A DNA stretch of 64,000 nt from contig CAWADH010000013.1 in assembly GCA_963780795.1 (NCBI GenBank), positions 310,001-374,000 of the forward strand, read 5' to 3'. Within the stretch, counting starts at the first letter, position 1, and the number at the start of each line of letters is the position of its first letter. The DNA comes from DATJGR01 sp963780795. Lineage in GTDB: Bacteria > Pseudomonadota > Gammaproteobacteria > Pseudomonadales > Azotimanducaceae. Shown here in pieces: positions 52,327 through 62,008 of the stretch. A model generated the notes under the pieces. The model was not told the DNA's origin. It saw only the letters and a program-made list of their open reading frames with translations, and searched no databases. Both the position numbers and the translations under genes were made by a program.

Positions 52327-54535
52327 ATGGACAGCGAGTTCCGCGGCGTCATCGATGCACTTCCTGGCCTGATTTGGACTGCGAACTCGGACGGATATGC
52401 GGATTTCCTGAATCAGCGTTGGCTCGAATACACGGGCCTCAGCGCGGAGGACGCCATGGGCGCCGGTTGGCAAGCCGCGCTCCACCCGGATGACAGAATC
52501 ACCGTGCTTGCGCGTTGGCGCGACCAATTGGAGCGTGGCCAATCGGGTGAACTGGAGGCGCGCCTCAGACGCCACGACGGCGAGTATCGCTGGTTCAGCT
52601 TCCGCTTCTGTCCGTTGACCGACACGTCCGGTCGAATCGCCAAGTGGTGCGGCATCAATACCGACATCGAAGATCTCAAGCGCGCCGACGAGGCTGCACG
52701 CACGAGCGAGCACCGCTTTCGTTCGATTCTCGAGGGACTGCCGGTCGGTGTCACGCTGACGATGCCGGACGGTCACTCGCGTATGGCAATCAGCACGTCA
52801 CGAACTTTCTCGGCGTATCGCTCGATGAGCTGACGACGCGTACGATCACGGAGCGCTATCACCCTGACGATCGATCGGACGTCGACCGACGATGGAAGCA
52901 TTCGGCCGAAACCGGCGAGCCGTACGACCACGAAGCGCGCCTCGCGGGCGCCGACGGCGTCCATCGCTGGGTTCACACACGCGGCTTTCCGCTGCGCGAT
53001 CCGGATGGACGCATCGTACTTTGGTATCTGCTTCAAGAAGACGTCGACGATCGGCGCCGAGCCGATGTTGCATTACGCGCCCGCGAACGCAATCTGCAGC
53101 TCATCATGGATACGACGCCGGCGCTGATCTGGTCGGCGCTTCAGACGGCTTGACCCATTCGGTGAACCGGCACTTCGAGGACTATGTGGGCTTTTCCTTT
53201 GAGCAGCTCAAGGAAAACGGATGGGCGGTCGCCATTCATCCCGATGATCAGGGCGCGCTCACAACGCTCTGGAATCTGATTCGGACGACCGGAAGTGCGG
53301 GACAAGCAGAGGCGCGACTGCGTCGTACGATGGCGAATACCGGTGGTCTGTTGCGGGCAAGCCCGCTGCGCGACGAGAACGGAAGCATTGTGAAGTGGTA
53401 TGGCGTCAACATCGACATCGAAGACCTGAAGCAAGCGGAGACAGAGCTGTCGCGAAGAGCAGCCTTCCTGCACCAGGGCGAAGCCGTCAGCGAAACCGGC
53501 AGCTTCCTTTGGCGCGTGGGGGCAAACGAAATCAAATGGTCCGACCAGCTTTATCGAATCTTCGGTGTCGACCCGGGCACCACCGTCACGTTCGAACTGA
53601 TGGCCTCGCGCGTTCACCCCGAGGATCGGCTGTTGGTTGCGGACCTGGCGGATCAGGCGCAGTCAGGCCGCGACTTCGAGTACGAGCATCGGGTGTTGCT
53701 GCCCGACGGATCGGTGAAGTATTTGCACGCGATTTCTCATGCCACGCGCGATCAGCATGGCCGGCTCGAGTATGTCGGTGCCGCTCAGGACGTGACGGCG
53801 CGACGGTTGTCGGAGCAGGCGCTCAGCAAGGTGCGATCGGAGCTCGCGCACGTGACGCGCGTGACGAGTCTCGGCGCGCTGGCGGCCTCCATCGCGCACG
53901 AGGTGAATCAGCCGCTCTCCGGCATGGTCACCAACGCCAGCACGTGCCTGCGCATGCTTACGGCGGATCCACCCAATCTGGACGGCGCGCGCGTGACCAC
54001 CCAGCGTTTGCTGCGTGACGGAAACCGGGCGGCCGAGGTGATCCAGCATTTGCGGAGCCTCTTTGCAAATAGGGAACCTACCAACGGACCCGTCGATCTC
54101 AATGACGCCGCGAGCGAGGTGCTCGCGCTGTCGTCGAGCGAGCTTCGTGCCGGAGGACTCGTCGTGCGAACCGCATTCGATAACGTGCCTGCCGTTCGCG
54201 GCGATCGCGTGCAGCTGCAGAGGTGATCCTGAACCTGATCCTCAACGCGGCCGACGCGATGAAGTCGATCGACGATCGCCCGCGCGATCTGCTGGTGACT
54301 ACCACTCGCGAGGATGGAGACCGTGTCAGATTGTCGGTATCGACTCCGGCTCGGCATCAATCCGCTGACCGTTGAGAAGCTCTTTGACGCGTTCTATACC
54401 ACCAAGAGCAATGGAATGGGCGTTGGTCTGTCCATCAGCCGCTCGATTATCGAGAGCCACGAAGGACGCCTGTGGGCGACGACCAACGACGGACCAGGTG
54501 CCACGTTCTCGTTTTCGCTACCTGCGGAGGTGTGA
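52327..54535 (+). pseudogene. Multi-PAS sensor histidine kinase with at least five frameshifts
   Basis: The order is four PAS domains (LPGLIWTANSDGYADFLNQR; then GNQHVTNFLGVSLDEL; then GLTHSVNRHFEDYVGFSFEQ; then EIKWSDQLYRIFGVDPGTT), a phosphoacceptor region (LAASIAHEVNQPLSGM) and an ATPase domain (VILNLILNAADAMKS, TTKSNGMGVGLSISRSIIES). Reading it needs frame changes near 52,780, 53,140, 54,220 and 54,350, and possibly a further one where the last PAS-to-ATPase text is disturbed. The domain text is otherwise well conserved, so either the gene died recently or the sequence has indels. It is an orphan kinase; no regulator gene is adjacent. Confidence 0.8.
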
Positions 54536-54545
54536 TTCACGTGGG

Positions 54546-54986
54546 TCAGTAATTGAGTTGCGTCAGTTCCTCCCTGCACGCCGCCGCGAACGGTTTGAGA
54601 AGGTCGTCTTGCAGCGACAGCGCGTATTCGTGCAGCTCTTCTCGCGTCATTTTGGGCGAGAAATAGCGGTGCAGAATGCGATGCATCACCGCGTCGCCCG
54701 CGTCGATGACGACGCTCGATGACGTGAGCCGAATCCGATTCAGCAGCGCGTACACGTCGGCGAGCCGCTTGGGCTTTTCGAGCGTGTGGTCCAGCGCATC
54801 GATCGAGAGCTTCGACGCTTCCGAGATGAATTCCGCGTAGAGGGCTTCCCGCCTCTGAATCTGGAGCTGCGCACGCTCACGCCGCCCGGCGGTCCGTTGT
54901 GTGACCCACGAAGAAACGATCGATGCGGTGCCACCCACCAGCGAGCCCAACACCGCGGACAGAGCGCTTACGACGTTTGCTTCCAT
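54546..54986 (-). CDS. Hypothetical membrane-anchored protein
   Basis: From ATG 54,986 there are 146 residues. The first 25 (MEANVVSALSAVLGSLVGGT) form one membrane helix. A basic helical segment follows (RRERAQLQIQRREALYAEFI), then a soluble helical domain (ALLNRIRLTSSSVVIDAG, EELHEYALSLQDDLLKPF). I recognise the pattern as a common uncharacterised protein of soil proteobacteria but know no function. It lies between the broken kinase and mdtP. Confidence 0.75.
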   Translation of the reverse strand: MEANVVSALSAVLGSLVGGTASIVSSWVTQRTAGRRERAQLQIQRREALYAEFISEASKLSIDALDHTLEKPKRLADVYALLNRIRLTSSSVVIDAGDAVMHRILHRYFSPKMTREELHEYALSLQDDLLKPFAAACREELTQLNY

Positions 54987-55032
54987 TTCATTCCACCGGT
55001 TCGGCTGGGTTGAAGTACTCGTTGAAACGCAT

Positions 55033-56496
55033 CTACGGCGACCCATTGATAGACGTGATCGATCCGGTGGCAAACGCAAGCGCGGCAGCGGCGGTAAGGA
55101 CATTCGCGTGCGAATCCTCCAAGTCCGTTTGCGCCTGAACGAGCTCGTTGGCGTCGTTCTGGAGGCTGGTATAGGTGCCGACGCCGTGTTGGTAGGCGTC
55201 GAGTCCGGCATCGTGTGCGGTTTGCGCAGCGTCGGTCAGAGCTCTGGCGGCAGCGTATTCCGCCAATACCGTTTTCAACGTGTAGTACGCGTCGGTCACC
55301 TCTTTGACCGCCATGTTGCGTGTCTGGATCAACGCGTCGCCCGCGGCGTCTACTCCCGAACGTGCGATGTCGATTTGCCGTTGGCGGCGACCCGCGTCGA
55401 AAAACTGGCCAACTGAACTGCAACAGGATCGAACCGCCGGGCTTGTCGACGTTGTCCCATTGATCGCCCTGTGAGCTGAGTGACCCCATGTTCTGATACA
55501 GCTGCGCCGCCAGCGCGATGGTCGGTCGGTACTGAGCTCCTCCCGCTTGGCCGTCGCCTGAGCGGCCCGAATCTTGCCGATCGCAGCGATGACGTCGGGG
55601 TGATTCGACAACGCGTCTGTCAGAAACGCGTCGACGGACGCGCCTGGGTCCGATGGAAGCTCCTGTTCGCTGCTGTCCGCCACCTGAATTTGTGGCACAG
55701 GTGATATGCCCACGCTTGCGATGAGCGCGGCGTAGGCCCTTCGTTCTGCGCCCGCTGCGCGAGCGACCTGGAAGCGCGTTTGTGCGATCTGGCGGCGCGC
55801 TTGCGCGAGCTCGACGGTCGTTGCCAATCCGTTGGCGCGGCGCGCGTCGACGGCATCGCCGTCGATTTCGGCCGTCTGCAGCGCTCGCTCTGCGGCGCGT
55901 TGTCGGCCGCGCACCGCGTTGAGCGAATAGTAGTCACTGCTCACCGCAAAGATCAGCTTCTGATGGGCGCCGGTGAACGCCACGTTCGCGACGAACGAGT
56001 TCTCGCGCGCGGCCTGCTCGGCGCCGGCGCGGCGGCCGAAGTCGAACAGCAGCCATTTGACTGCGAGCGATGGGATCAATTCGCGAGAGTCCGAAGTGAA
56101 GTAACCCTTGTCGATCAACGTCGACGGAATCGGCAGCGGCGTGCGCTGATAGCCGGCAATCGCTTCGGCAGACAGTTGCGGCGCATACGTGCTTTCGACC
56201 AGACCCACCGCGAGCGCGGCTTGGCGAGCGCGTTCCCACGCCTCGCGAGTCTGCGGGTTGCTGCGCTGCGCGAGGTCGATGAGTTCGGCCAACGCATAGA
56301 CCCGGGTCGGATCGACGTCGACGCTGCCGTTTGGGGCCGCGACATACGGTCGCGTTCCAGCCGAGTCGTCGGGTATGGTCCACGGCGCGTCCGGCGTCTG
56401 GGGAGCGAGCTCGGTCCAGTCGCGCGCAAGTGACGTCATCGGCAGCAATGACATCAACCAGATCCAGCGCGCGCGAAGCGGTCGTTTAGGCCGCAT
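55033..56496 (-). CDS. mdtP: TolC-family outer-membrane efflux protein (MdtP-like), internal compensating frameshift
   Basis: The protein has 487 residues with two outer-membrane efflux repeats: VYALAELIDLAQRSNPQTRE with VKWLLFDFGRRAGAEQAARE, and DAGRRQRQIDIARSGVDAAG with YQHGVGTYTSLQNDANELVQ. It forms the outer channel for the pump at 56,486-59,486. Between about 55,410 and 55,530 the expected text (MGSLSSQGDQWDNVDKPGGS) appears in another frame, so one indel is cancelled by a second. This looks like sequencing error or a tolerated local change. It overlaps mdtO by 11 bases. Confidence 0.88.
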   Translation of the reverse strand: MRPKRPLRARWIWLMSLLPMTSLARDWTELAPQTPDAPWTIPDDSAGTRPYVAAPNGSVDVDPTRVYALAELIDLAQRSNPQTREAWERARQAALAVGLVESTYAPQLSAEAIAGYQRTPLPIPSTLIDKGYFTSDSRELIPSLAVKWLLFDFGRRAGAEQAARENSFVANVAFTGAHQKLIFAVSSDYYSLNAVRGRQRAAERALQTAEIDGDAVDARRANGLATTVELAQARRQIAQTRFQVARAAGAERRAYAALIASVGISPVPQIQVADSSEQELPSDPGASVDAFLTDALSNHPDVIAAIGKIRAAQATAKREELSTDRPSRWRRSCIRTWGHSAHRAINGTTSTSPAVRSCCSSVGQFFDAGRRQRQIDIARSGVDAAGDALIQTRNMAVKEVTDAYYTLKTVLAEYAAARALTDAAQTAHDAGLDAYQHGVGTYTSLQNDANELVQAQTDLEDSHANVLTAAAALAFATGSITSINGSP

Positions 56497-58471
56497 GGCT
56501 GCTGTTCGCCTTATCGATGGATGTCATCAGTAGCGATTGCGCTTCGAACGTCGAACGGTCCAGGACGTTTTGGGCCGTTGGCGGCCTGTTTGTCGCGCCA
56601 TCACCAATGTCGCTGAGGGGCGCCGGTTCGGGTGCGCCGTCGGCGAGATACGCGGCAAACGACGAAAGCCAGGTCGCGGCCCGCTCGCTACGTGGTAAAG
56701 ACCCCGCATCGCGGTGCGGCGCCTGATTGCTCAGCACGAATACGGCACCGGCAATCCGCTCCACGGCATCGAGTGTCTGTTCCTCCGGTGCAGAGTGCCT
56801 CACGTGCGGTAGCAGGGGCGCTTCGAACGTACTCAGCGCTACGAGCCGCCGCGCCTGATCGAGCAGTCGTGAAATGGCGAGCAGTGATTCCGCGGACGCA
56901 CGATCGCGCTGCGTACGCAGCAGTTCAACGAGCCCGCGCAGCGCACCTGCAAGTGCCCTGCGTGCGCTGGTCCGCGCGCTGACCGGCCACACGGTGCTGA
57001 AAACGATCGACATCGCGACGTTGCCGAGCAGAATTCCAGCCACTCGGTCGCGCAGCTCCGCGAGCTCGGTTCCGGGACCGTATCCCTGCAACACGCCGAT
57101 GTAGAACGCCAATGCCATCTGCACGCCGGCGTAGGCGAGTAGTTCGCTACTCGTCGCCACCCATGCACACATCGCGGTCGCCATGGCGATGAGGAGACAG
57201 AGATCACCGATGTCCGTCATGTGCGGCAACACGTAGACGATGCACAGCGCGCCGAGCAGTCCACCAGCCAGTGCGCCGGTGATGCGTAGCGTCAACTTGT
57301 GCATCGTCTCGCCGGTGGTGCCGAGCGCGACAAAGAAACACGTGACAACGCATGTGCGGATGCCGGGCCAATCGAGCCCGCGATAGATGATGTACGTTGC
57401 CATCGTCGCCAAAGTCGCCTTCAGCGCGAAGCGCACGTGCTCGGGGTTCGTGAACGCGTCCGTCACGAAGAAGGAGGCTGCCGGTAACGGTTTGGCGTGC
57501 CGGACCGATTGCCGGAGTACTCGGCCGACTCGATCAAGCAGGTTTTCGATGGCCACGACGACCGGATGCGACTGAGCGTCGAGGTCGTCGACCAGCGCGC
57601 GCGGGATCGGCTCGGCGTCAGGAAACGGTGTATCCGAAACCGCCGCGGTGCGACATGCGTCGCAGCGCGATACGAGTGCAGCGCGCACGGCGTCGGGTAC
57701 ATCGGGTGACAGCAACGTCGCGATCCGCATCAACTCGTCGATGCACGCGATTAATTCCACGTCAGTTTGCGTTCGCGCCGCCAGTCGGCGATCGAGCACC
57801 GTTATGCGCTCACGCAGTGCCGCGAACTCGGGAGCCGCGGTTTGTAATGCGACGACGGGCGACGTCGCATCCCGCAATCGCGACGTCGCAGCGTCGAACA
57901 ACGCCGCCATCGACGTGCGCACGAGGTCGCGGGGACGCTGGGCGGCGACGAGATCGACCAATGCAGTCACTACCGCCGGCGCCACGATGACAACCCAGAG
58001 CCACAGGACGAAGCGCGTCAATGCCTCCATATTCGTGACGTCGTCGATGAGCGTTTGAGTAATCACCAGGACGAACCCGGCCAGGAATGCGATCTGTCCG
58101 ACCGAGATCGCGCGCGTCAAATACATGCCGATGAACGTCGACAGCGCCATCAACGGAATCCGCAGCGCCGGCTCGCCGGCGTCGAGGGTGTACAGCAACA
58201 GCGAGAACGCCACCGCCAGCGTCGCGGCAATGGCGCCTGCGGCCGCAACCATCAATGTTCCGGACGCCTCACCGCGATTCAGCAGAAACACGATGTAAGC
58301 CGCAAAAGCCGGTACCGGAATCTGGAAGACCATCCAAATGACGACGATGAGGGTGCAGCAAACGGTGATGCGCATGACGGTCGCCAAGCGTCCTGGCCGT
58401 GACGCGAGCTCCATTCGCAGGAAGTCGATGAACGGCGAGCGCGCGCCAACGACCACGTCAGGGGGTGGCAT
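56486..58471 (-). CDS. mdtO: FUSC-family inner-membrane efflux protein (MdtO-like)
   Basis: The protein has 661 residues: two blocks of about five to six membrane helices (TVMRITVCCTLIVVIWMVF onwards, and MATYIIYRGLDWPGIRTCVV onwards) separated and followed by soluble parts. GRLATVMRITVCC and YIVFLLNRGEASGTL are typical of the fusaric-acid-resistance/AaeB group. It is expected to export aromatic acids or similar compounds with the adaptor MdtN. It overlaps mdtN by 14 bases and mdtP by 11. Confidence 0.9.
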   Translation of the reverse strand: MPPPDVVVGARSPFIDFLRMELASRPGRLATVMRITVCCTLIVVIWMVFQIPVPAFAAYIVFLLNRGEASGTLMVAAAGAIAATLAVAFSLLLYTLDAGEPALRIPLMALSTFIGMYLTRAISVGQIAFLAGFVLVITQTLIDDVTNMEALTRFVLWLWVVIVAPAVVTALVDLVAAQRPRDLVRTSMAALFDAATSRLRDATSPVVALQTAAPEFAALRERITVLDRRLAARTQTDVELIACIDELMRIATLLSPDVPDAVRAALVSRCDACRTAAVSDTPFPDAEPIPRALVDDLDAQSHPVVVAIENLLDRVGRVLRQSVRHAKPLPAASFFVTDAFTNPEHVRFALKATLATMATYIIYRGLDWPGIRTCVVTCFFVALGTTGETMHKLTLRITGALAGGLLGALCIVYVLPHMTDIGDLCLLIAMATAMCAWVATSSELLAYAGVQMALAFYIGVLQGYGPGTELAELRDRVAGILLGNVAMSIVFSTVWPVSARTSARRALAGALRGLVELLRTQRDRASAESLLAISRLLDQARRLVALSTFEAPLLPHVRHSAPEEQTLDAVERIAGAVFVLSNQAPHRDAGSLPRSERAATWLSSFAAYLADGAPEPAPLSDIGDGATNRPPTAQNVLDRSTFEAQSLLMTSIDKANSSHAA

Positions 58472-59486
58472 CGTGTTTCACCAGAACAGAGACGGTGGCG
58501 CCGATTCGCATCGCGTCGGGCGGTGGGTCGTCGAGCAGGACCCGCACCGGAAAACGCTGTGCGACGATCACCCAGCTCAAGGAGCGTTCGACGTTCGGCA
58601 GGCTGGGCGCGCCGACGTTCTGTGGTCGAACGCCCCAGCCGATGCTCTCGACCCGGCCGTGCAACGGTCGTCCGGTATCCGCCATCATCCAAACCGTGGC
58701 CGGATCGCCGACGTGAATCTGCGAAAGCTCAGTCTCGCGAAAATCGCCCACGGCATACCATCGATCGGTCCTGATCATCGTGAACAGGGGGTGTCCGGTC
58801 ACCGCGTATTCGCCTGCGGCGATTTCCAAGCCTACGACCAAGCCGTCGAACGGCGCCGTCAACGTCGTGTTGCGCAGATCTCGTTCTGCCAGCGCCGTCG
58901 CCGCTTCCGCGCCAGTGAGTTGCGCCAACAGGCTTTCGGTGTCGGCGATGGCCTGGCGCGCCTGAGTGGCCTGCTGGGCAGCTGCCGCGAACGAGGCTTC
59001 GGCACTGCGTTCGTTGGTGCGCGCCTCGTCGACCTGCTGTTCGGTGACATAGCCTTTGGCGAGCAACGGCTCGAGTCGTTTGCGCGTGTCTTTCGCGAGT
59101 GCCAATTGCGCACTCGCGCGGCGAACCTGGGTTGCGGCCGCCTCTGCGGCCGATCCTTGCGACGAGATCTGGCGTGTGGTGAGTTCGATCTGACCGCGCA
59201 GCGCTTCGACCTGCGCGCGTGCCTGGTTCACGCGAAGCTGGAACGGTTCGCGATCGATCTCGAGCAACGCATCACCCGCTTTGACGCGCTGATTGTCGTG
59301 TATGTTGAACATGACGATTCGCCCGCTGACGTCGGGCGCAATCGCGGCGGAGTCCGCGAAGATGAAGCCGTTGGTCGTGCGCGGGCGACTGTCCAATCGT
59401 GCCAGTGCGAAAGCAGCAAGCGCGAGTGCCGCAACAACGCTGACAATCGCCACGCCACGACCGATGAGCGCGGGCGGCATCTTCAT
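58458..59486 (-). CDS. mdtN: HlyD-family periplasmic adaptor (MdtN-like)
   Basis: From ATG 59,486 there are 342 residues. One N-terminal helix (VAIVSVVAALALAAFALARL) anchors the protein. The lipoyl halves are IAPDVSGRIVMFNIHDNQRV and LTAPFDGLVVGLEIAAGEYA, and between them lies a long alpha-hairpin (AQVEALRGQIELTTRQISSQ onwards). It bridges MdtO and MdtP. The longer upstream frame overlaps ytcA and is rejected. Confidence 0.92.
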   Translation of the reverse strand: MKMPPALIGRGVAIVSVVAALALAAFALARLDSRPRTTNGFIFADSAAIAPDVSGRIVMFNIHDNQRVKAGDALLEIDREPFQLRVNQARAQVEALRGQIELTTRQISSQGSAAEAAATQVRRASAQLALAKDTRKRLEPLLAKGYVTEQQVDEARTNERSAEASFAAAAQQATQARQAIADTESLLAQLTGAEAATALAERDLRNTTLTAPFDGLVVGLEIAAGEYAVTGHPLFTMIRTDRWYAVGDFRETELSQIHVGDPATVWMMADTGRPLHGRVESIGWGVRPQNVGAPSLPNVERSLSWVIVAQRFPVRVLLDDPPPDAMRIGATVSVLVKHDATP

Positions 59487-59496
59487 CGTAGTCCCG

Positions 59497-59781
59497 CTAA
59501 CTGAGCCACAACAGCCAGAGCGCGAAGGCAAATGCGACCGCCATGACGAGGTAGACAAGCACCGGCGCCGGCACGAATTCGTCCACGTTCGTCGCGACGA
59601 GGATGCGCCGCACGGCGATCGCGAAGATGAGTCCGAGCAACGCGCAGATCATCCACGATGGGAAGTACGAGCCGAGGATGTCGTGCGCCGGCGCCCCAGC
59701 ACAGCCGGTCGAACCGCCCAGTACGGCGGCCACTGCAAAGGCCTCACGAAGCGGTGGGTGGAGGCTCGGAAGCGGCATCAT
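59497..59781 (-). CDS. ytcA: YtcA-family small membrane protein
   Basis: The protein has 94 residues from ATG 59,781 (a second ATG follows directly). A lipoprotein-like segment ends at GSTGCAG, followed by the family phrase DILGSYFPSWMICALLGLIF and a second helix near the C-terminus. E. coli has the same gene before mdtN, and here too it directly precedes mdtN, by 10 bases. Its role is unknown. Confidence 0.82.
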   Translation of the reverse strand: MMPLPSLHPPLREAFAVAAVLGGSTGCAGAPAHDILGSYFPSWMICALLGLIFAIAVRRILVATNVDEFVPAPVLVYLVMAVAFAFALWLLWLS

Positions 59782-59847
59782 ATTTGGACGGATGCGACGG
59801 GCAGTGTCGACTGACGCACCCGCAGGGGCGCGCAGCAAATGGCGTTG

Positions 59848-60468
59848 TCACGGTTGCGCCACGGCGACACGGCGCCGCCACGCGTTCGGAGTCTCGCCGA
59901 AGATGCGCCGGAACACTCTCGTGAAGTGGGATTGGTCGCAGAGGCCGCACACGAGCGCGATCTGACACAACGGTTCGTCGGTAGTCAGCATCAATTCCTG
60001 AGCGCGCAGCATGCGGCGCCGCGCGATGAAGGAGAACGGCGTTTCGCCGAAGCTACGTTTGAACGAGCGGAAAAAATGACCGGTGCTCATCTGCACCAGC
60101 CTCGTCAGATCCTCGGCCACGATGTTGCCGCCCAGGTTTGCGTCGACGAACGCGGTCAAGCGTTTGACTTGCCACGCCGCCAGCGCGCACCTGGGACGCG
60201 CGAACGCGTCGCGGTCGTGCTCGGCGCGAACCAGCGCAGCAGCGCGAGCGATACAGGCTCGTGCGGTATGCCGATCGCGCTCGAGCGCGACGCCTGCATC
60301 GTCCAGCAGCTTGGCTATGACTGTGAGCAGTACGTCGGTCGTCGGACGCCTGCCTGCGTCTGGCGCGGGCAACATAGCGTGATCAATCGAGATACTACGT
60401 CTGCGAGAATCTAGAGATACGACGACCCGGTTGCGGGGACCCTGGTGATTCGATTGCGGTTGCGCCAT
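59848..60468 (-). CDS. AraC-family transcriptional regulator
   Basis: From ATG 60,468 there are 206 residues. The C-terminal 100 carry two helix-turn-helix units (LTRLVQMSTGHFFRSFKRSF and QIALVCGLCDQSHFTRVFRR), with the signature end FGETPNAWRRR. The N-terminal 100 residues form a short sensor part of unknown ligand. It stands 66 bases upstream of ytcA on the same strand, so it is probably the regulator of the efflux operon and perhaps its first gene. Confidence 0.88.
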   Translation of the reverse strand: MAQPQSNHQGPRNRVVVSLDSRRRSISIDHAMLPAPDAGRRPTTDVLLTVIAKLLDDAGVALERDRHTARACIARAAALVRAEHDRDAFARPRCALAAWQVKRLTAFVDANLGGNIVAEDLTRLVQMSTGHFFRSFKRSFGETPFSFIARRRMLRAQELMLTTDEPLCQIALVCGLCDQSHFTRVFRRIFGETPNAWRRRVAVAQP

Positions 60469-60689
60469 GACTGTGTGAAGTGGTCGGTCTGTCCGGATCA
60501 AAGCAAAGAAGGAGCGCTGCGGCGATTAGACGAAGGTATTGGTGAAAACGCTGGGGGTATCGGGCAATACCATCGTCCAATCGACCCGGCTCGCGCCGCC
60601 CTGTGAGAATCCAATCGCGCGTATTTGTCGTTCAGCAGCAAACCACGAAGGTTCCAAGTGCCTGGGTCAGAACATTCGAGCGAGGCTTC

Positions 60690-60905
60690 ATGATGACTTC
60701 AGAACAGCGCGAGGGTCCCGACGTACCTGAGACGGATCCCAAGGCGACGCTAGTCGAACATTCGAGTTCCGGTCGCCGGTTCACCCGGCTCTTTGGCGAT
60801 ACGTTCAGCCTCGAGGATGGATTTACGCTCAAGCACGTGGCTGCGGTCGTTGCAGTGCTATTCGTGGTGGTGGTGATTTTCGGACTGATCTCGATGGTGG
60901 CATGA
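60690..60905 (+). CDS. Small single-helix membrane protein
   Basis: The protein has 71 residues from ATG 60,690. A charged N-terminal half is followed by one hydrophobic helix (AAVVAVLFVVVVIFGLISMV) at the C-terminus, a tail-anchored topology. The reading is clean and GAGCGAGG lies about 6-8 bases upstream. No family is recognised. It converges with the MaoC gene. Confidence 0.55.
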   Translation: MMTSEQREGPDVPETDPKATLVEHSSSGRRFTRLFGDTFSLEDGFTLKHVAAVVAVLFVVVVIFGLISMVA

Positions 60906-60928
60906 GTCGTTCGCGTCCGGCCTGCCAG

Positions 60929-61402
60929 TCAAGGTGCAGCGGACTTCGCACGCGCGAGGACGCGGAGCGAAGCAACGGACGACATCACCGGCTCATTGCG
61001 CTGGTTGAATGTCGTGGCTCGAACCCGGAGCGTCCCATGATGACGATCCGATTGGGGCGCGGCGGTATCGAGCACTTCAGATTCCACGCGCAGCTCGTCG
61101 TCAGGACGCACCGGTCGCAGCCATCGCAGTTCGTCTATTCCCGCACCCAGGAGGCCGCCGGCCGGTTTGAGGTCGCTGTCTACCAGCAGACGCATCGTGA
61201 TCGCAGCCGTATGCCAACCGCTGACGACCAAGCCTCGAAACACCGTCTCCGCGGCGGCGCGTTCGTCGACGTGGAACACTTGTGGATCGAATTCGGACGC
61301 GAATTCGATGGCGCGCGCGTGGTCCAGCCGATATCGCGTCGCGCCGACAAACCGCTGTCCCGGCGTGAAGTCTTCGAGGTAGTACGACGGAGTAGAGGCC
61401 AT
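60929..61402 (-). CDS. MaoC-like hot-dog dehydratase
   Basis: The protein has 157 residues. YYLEDFTPGQRFVGATRYRL is the family start and the hot-dog hydratase motif is FDPQVFHVDERAA, holding the Asp/His pair. VVSGWHTAAITMRLLVD and GIDELRWLRPVRPDDELRV are typical. It should hydrate or dehydrate an acyl-CoA or similar thioester. It begins 6 bases after the P460 stop codon, so the two are co-transcribed; the link between them is unclear. Confidence 0.88.
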   Translation of the reverse strand: MASTPSYYLEDFTPGQRFVGATRYRLDHARAIEFASEFDPQVFHVDERAAAETVFRGLVVSGWHTAAITMRLLVDSDLKPAGGLLGAGIDELRWLRPVRPDDELRVESEVLDTAAPQSDRHHGTLRVRATTFNQRNEPVMSSVASLRVLARAKSAAP

Positions 61403-61408
61403 CGGCGA

Positions 61409-61960
61409 CTATCGCGGCGCGTAGTCGGTAAAGACATAGTCACGCGACTTCACGATCGTATGGCACGCAAATCCGCACTTGGCATCGTTGCCTTGCGGCG
61501 GATTATCGTCCGTGGTGCCAGGTCTGAAGGTCTTGGACGCAGGGTCATACTCGAACTCGGCATACCCCCATCCGCCGCTGTCCGCGAACCTCTTGCTGTC
61601 TTTCACCATGAAGTCGACGTCGTGTTGCGCGGCGGGCACCGACGGGCTTCCCGGATACTCGCTGATCTTCTGCGTCCAATGCACCTTCGCCATCCTGGCG
61701 CCGTCGGGAAACGGCCTGCCGTTGCCGGGAATTCCCGACTGGTACGCCTCGATCATCGCTGGATTGCCGACGATCACCGCCATCACGTGGTCGTTCCGAC
61801 TCACGGAGATGGTCTGCCAGGTTTCGTATCCCTTGAACTCCGAGAACGCAAGCCCTCCCGGGACCTTGAGCGCGTACTTGTCGTTCCCTTCTCCAGTTGC
61901 GCCCAGACTCGACAGCGACAAGGTCACAACGCCAATTGCTAAAGCCGTTACACGCTTCAT
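61409..61960 (-). CDS. Cytochrome P460 family protein, exported
   Basis: From ATG 61,960 there are 183 residues with a signal peptide (LAIGVVTLSLSSLGATG). Family phrases are FKGYETWQTISVSRNDHVMA, FPDGARMAKVHWTQK, and the haem site CGFACHTIVKSRDYVFTDYA near the end. Cytochromes P460 are periplasmic c-type haem proteins, some oxidising hydroxylamine; many members outside nitrifiers have no known substrate. The crosslinking Lys cannot be confirmed by eye. Confidence 0.85.
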   Translation of the reverse strand: MKRVTALAIGVVTLSLSSLGATGEGNDKYALKVPGGLAFSEFKGYETWQTISVSRNDHVMAVIVGNPAMIEAYQSGIPGNGRPFPDGARMAKVHWTQKISEYPGSPSVPAAQHDVDFMVKDSKRFADSGGWGYAEFEYDPASKTFRPGTTDDNPPQGNDAKCGFACHTIVKSRDYVFTDYAPR

Positions 61961-62008
61961 TGCCTGAACCCCTCTGTGATTGATCACGGTCGATCGATCG
62001 TGCCGTTG

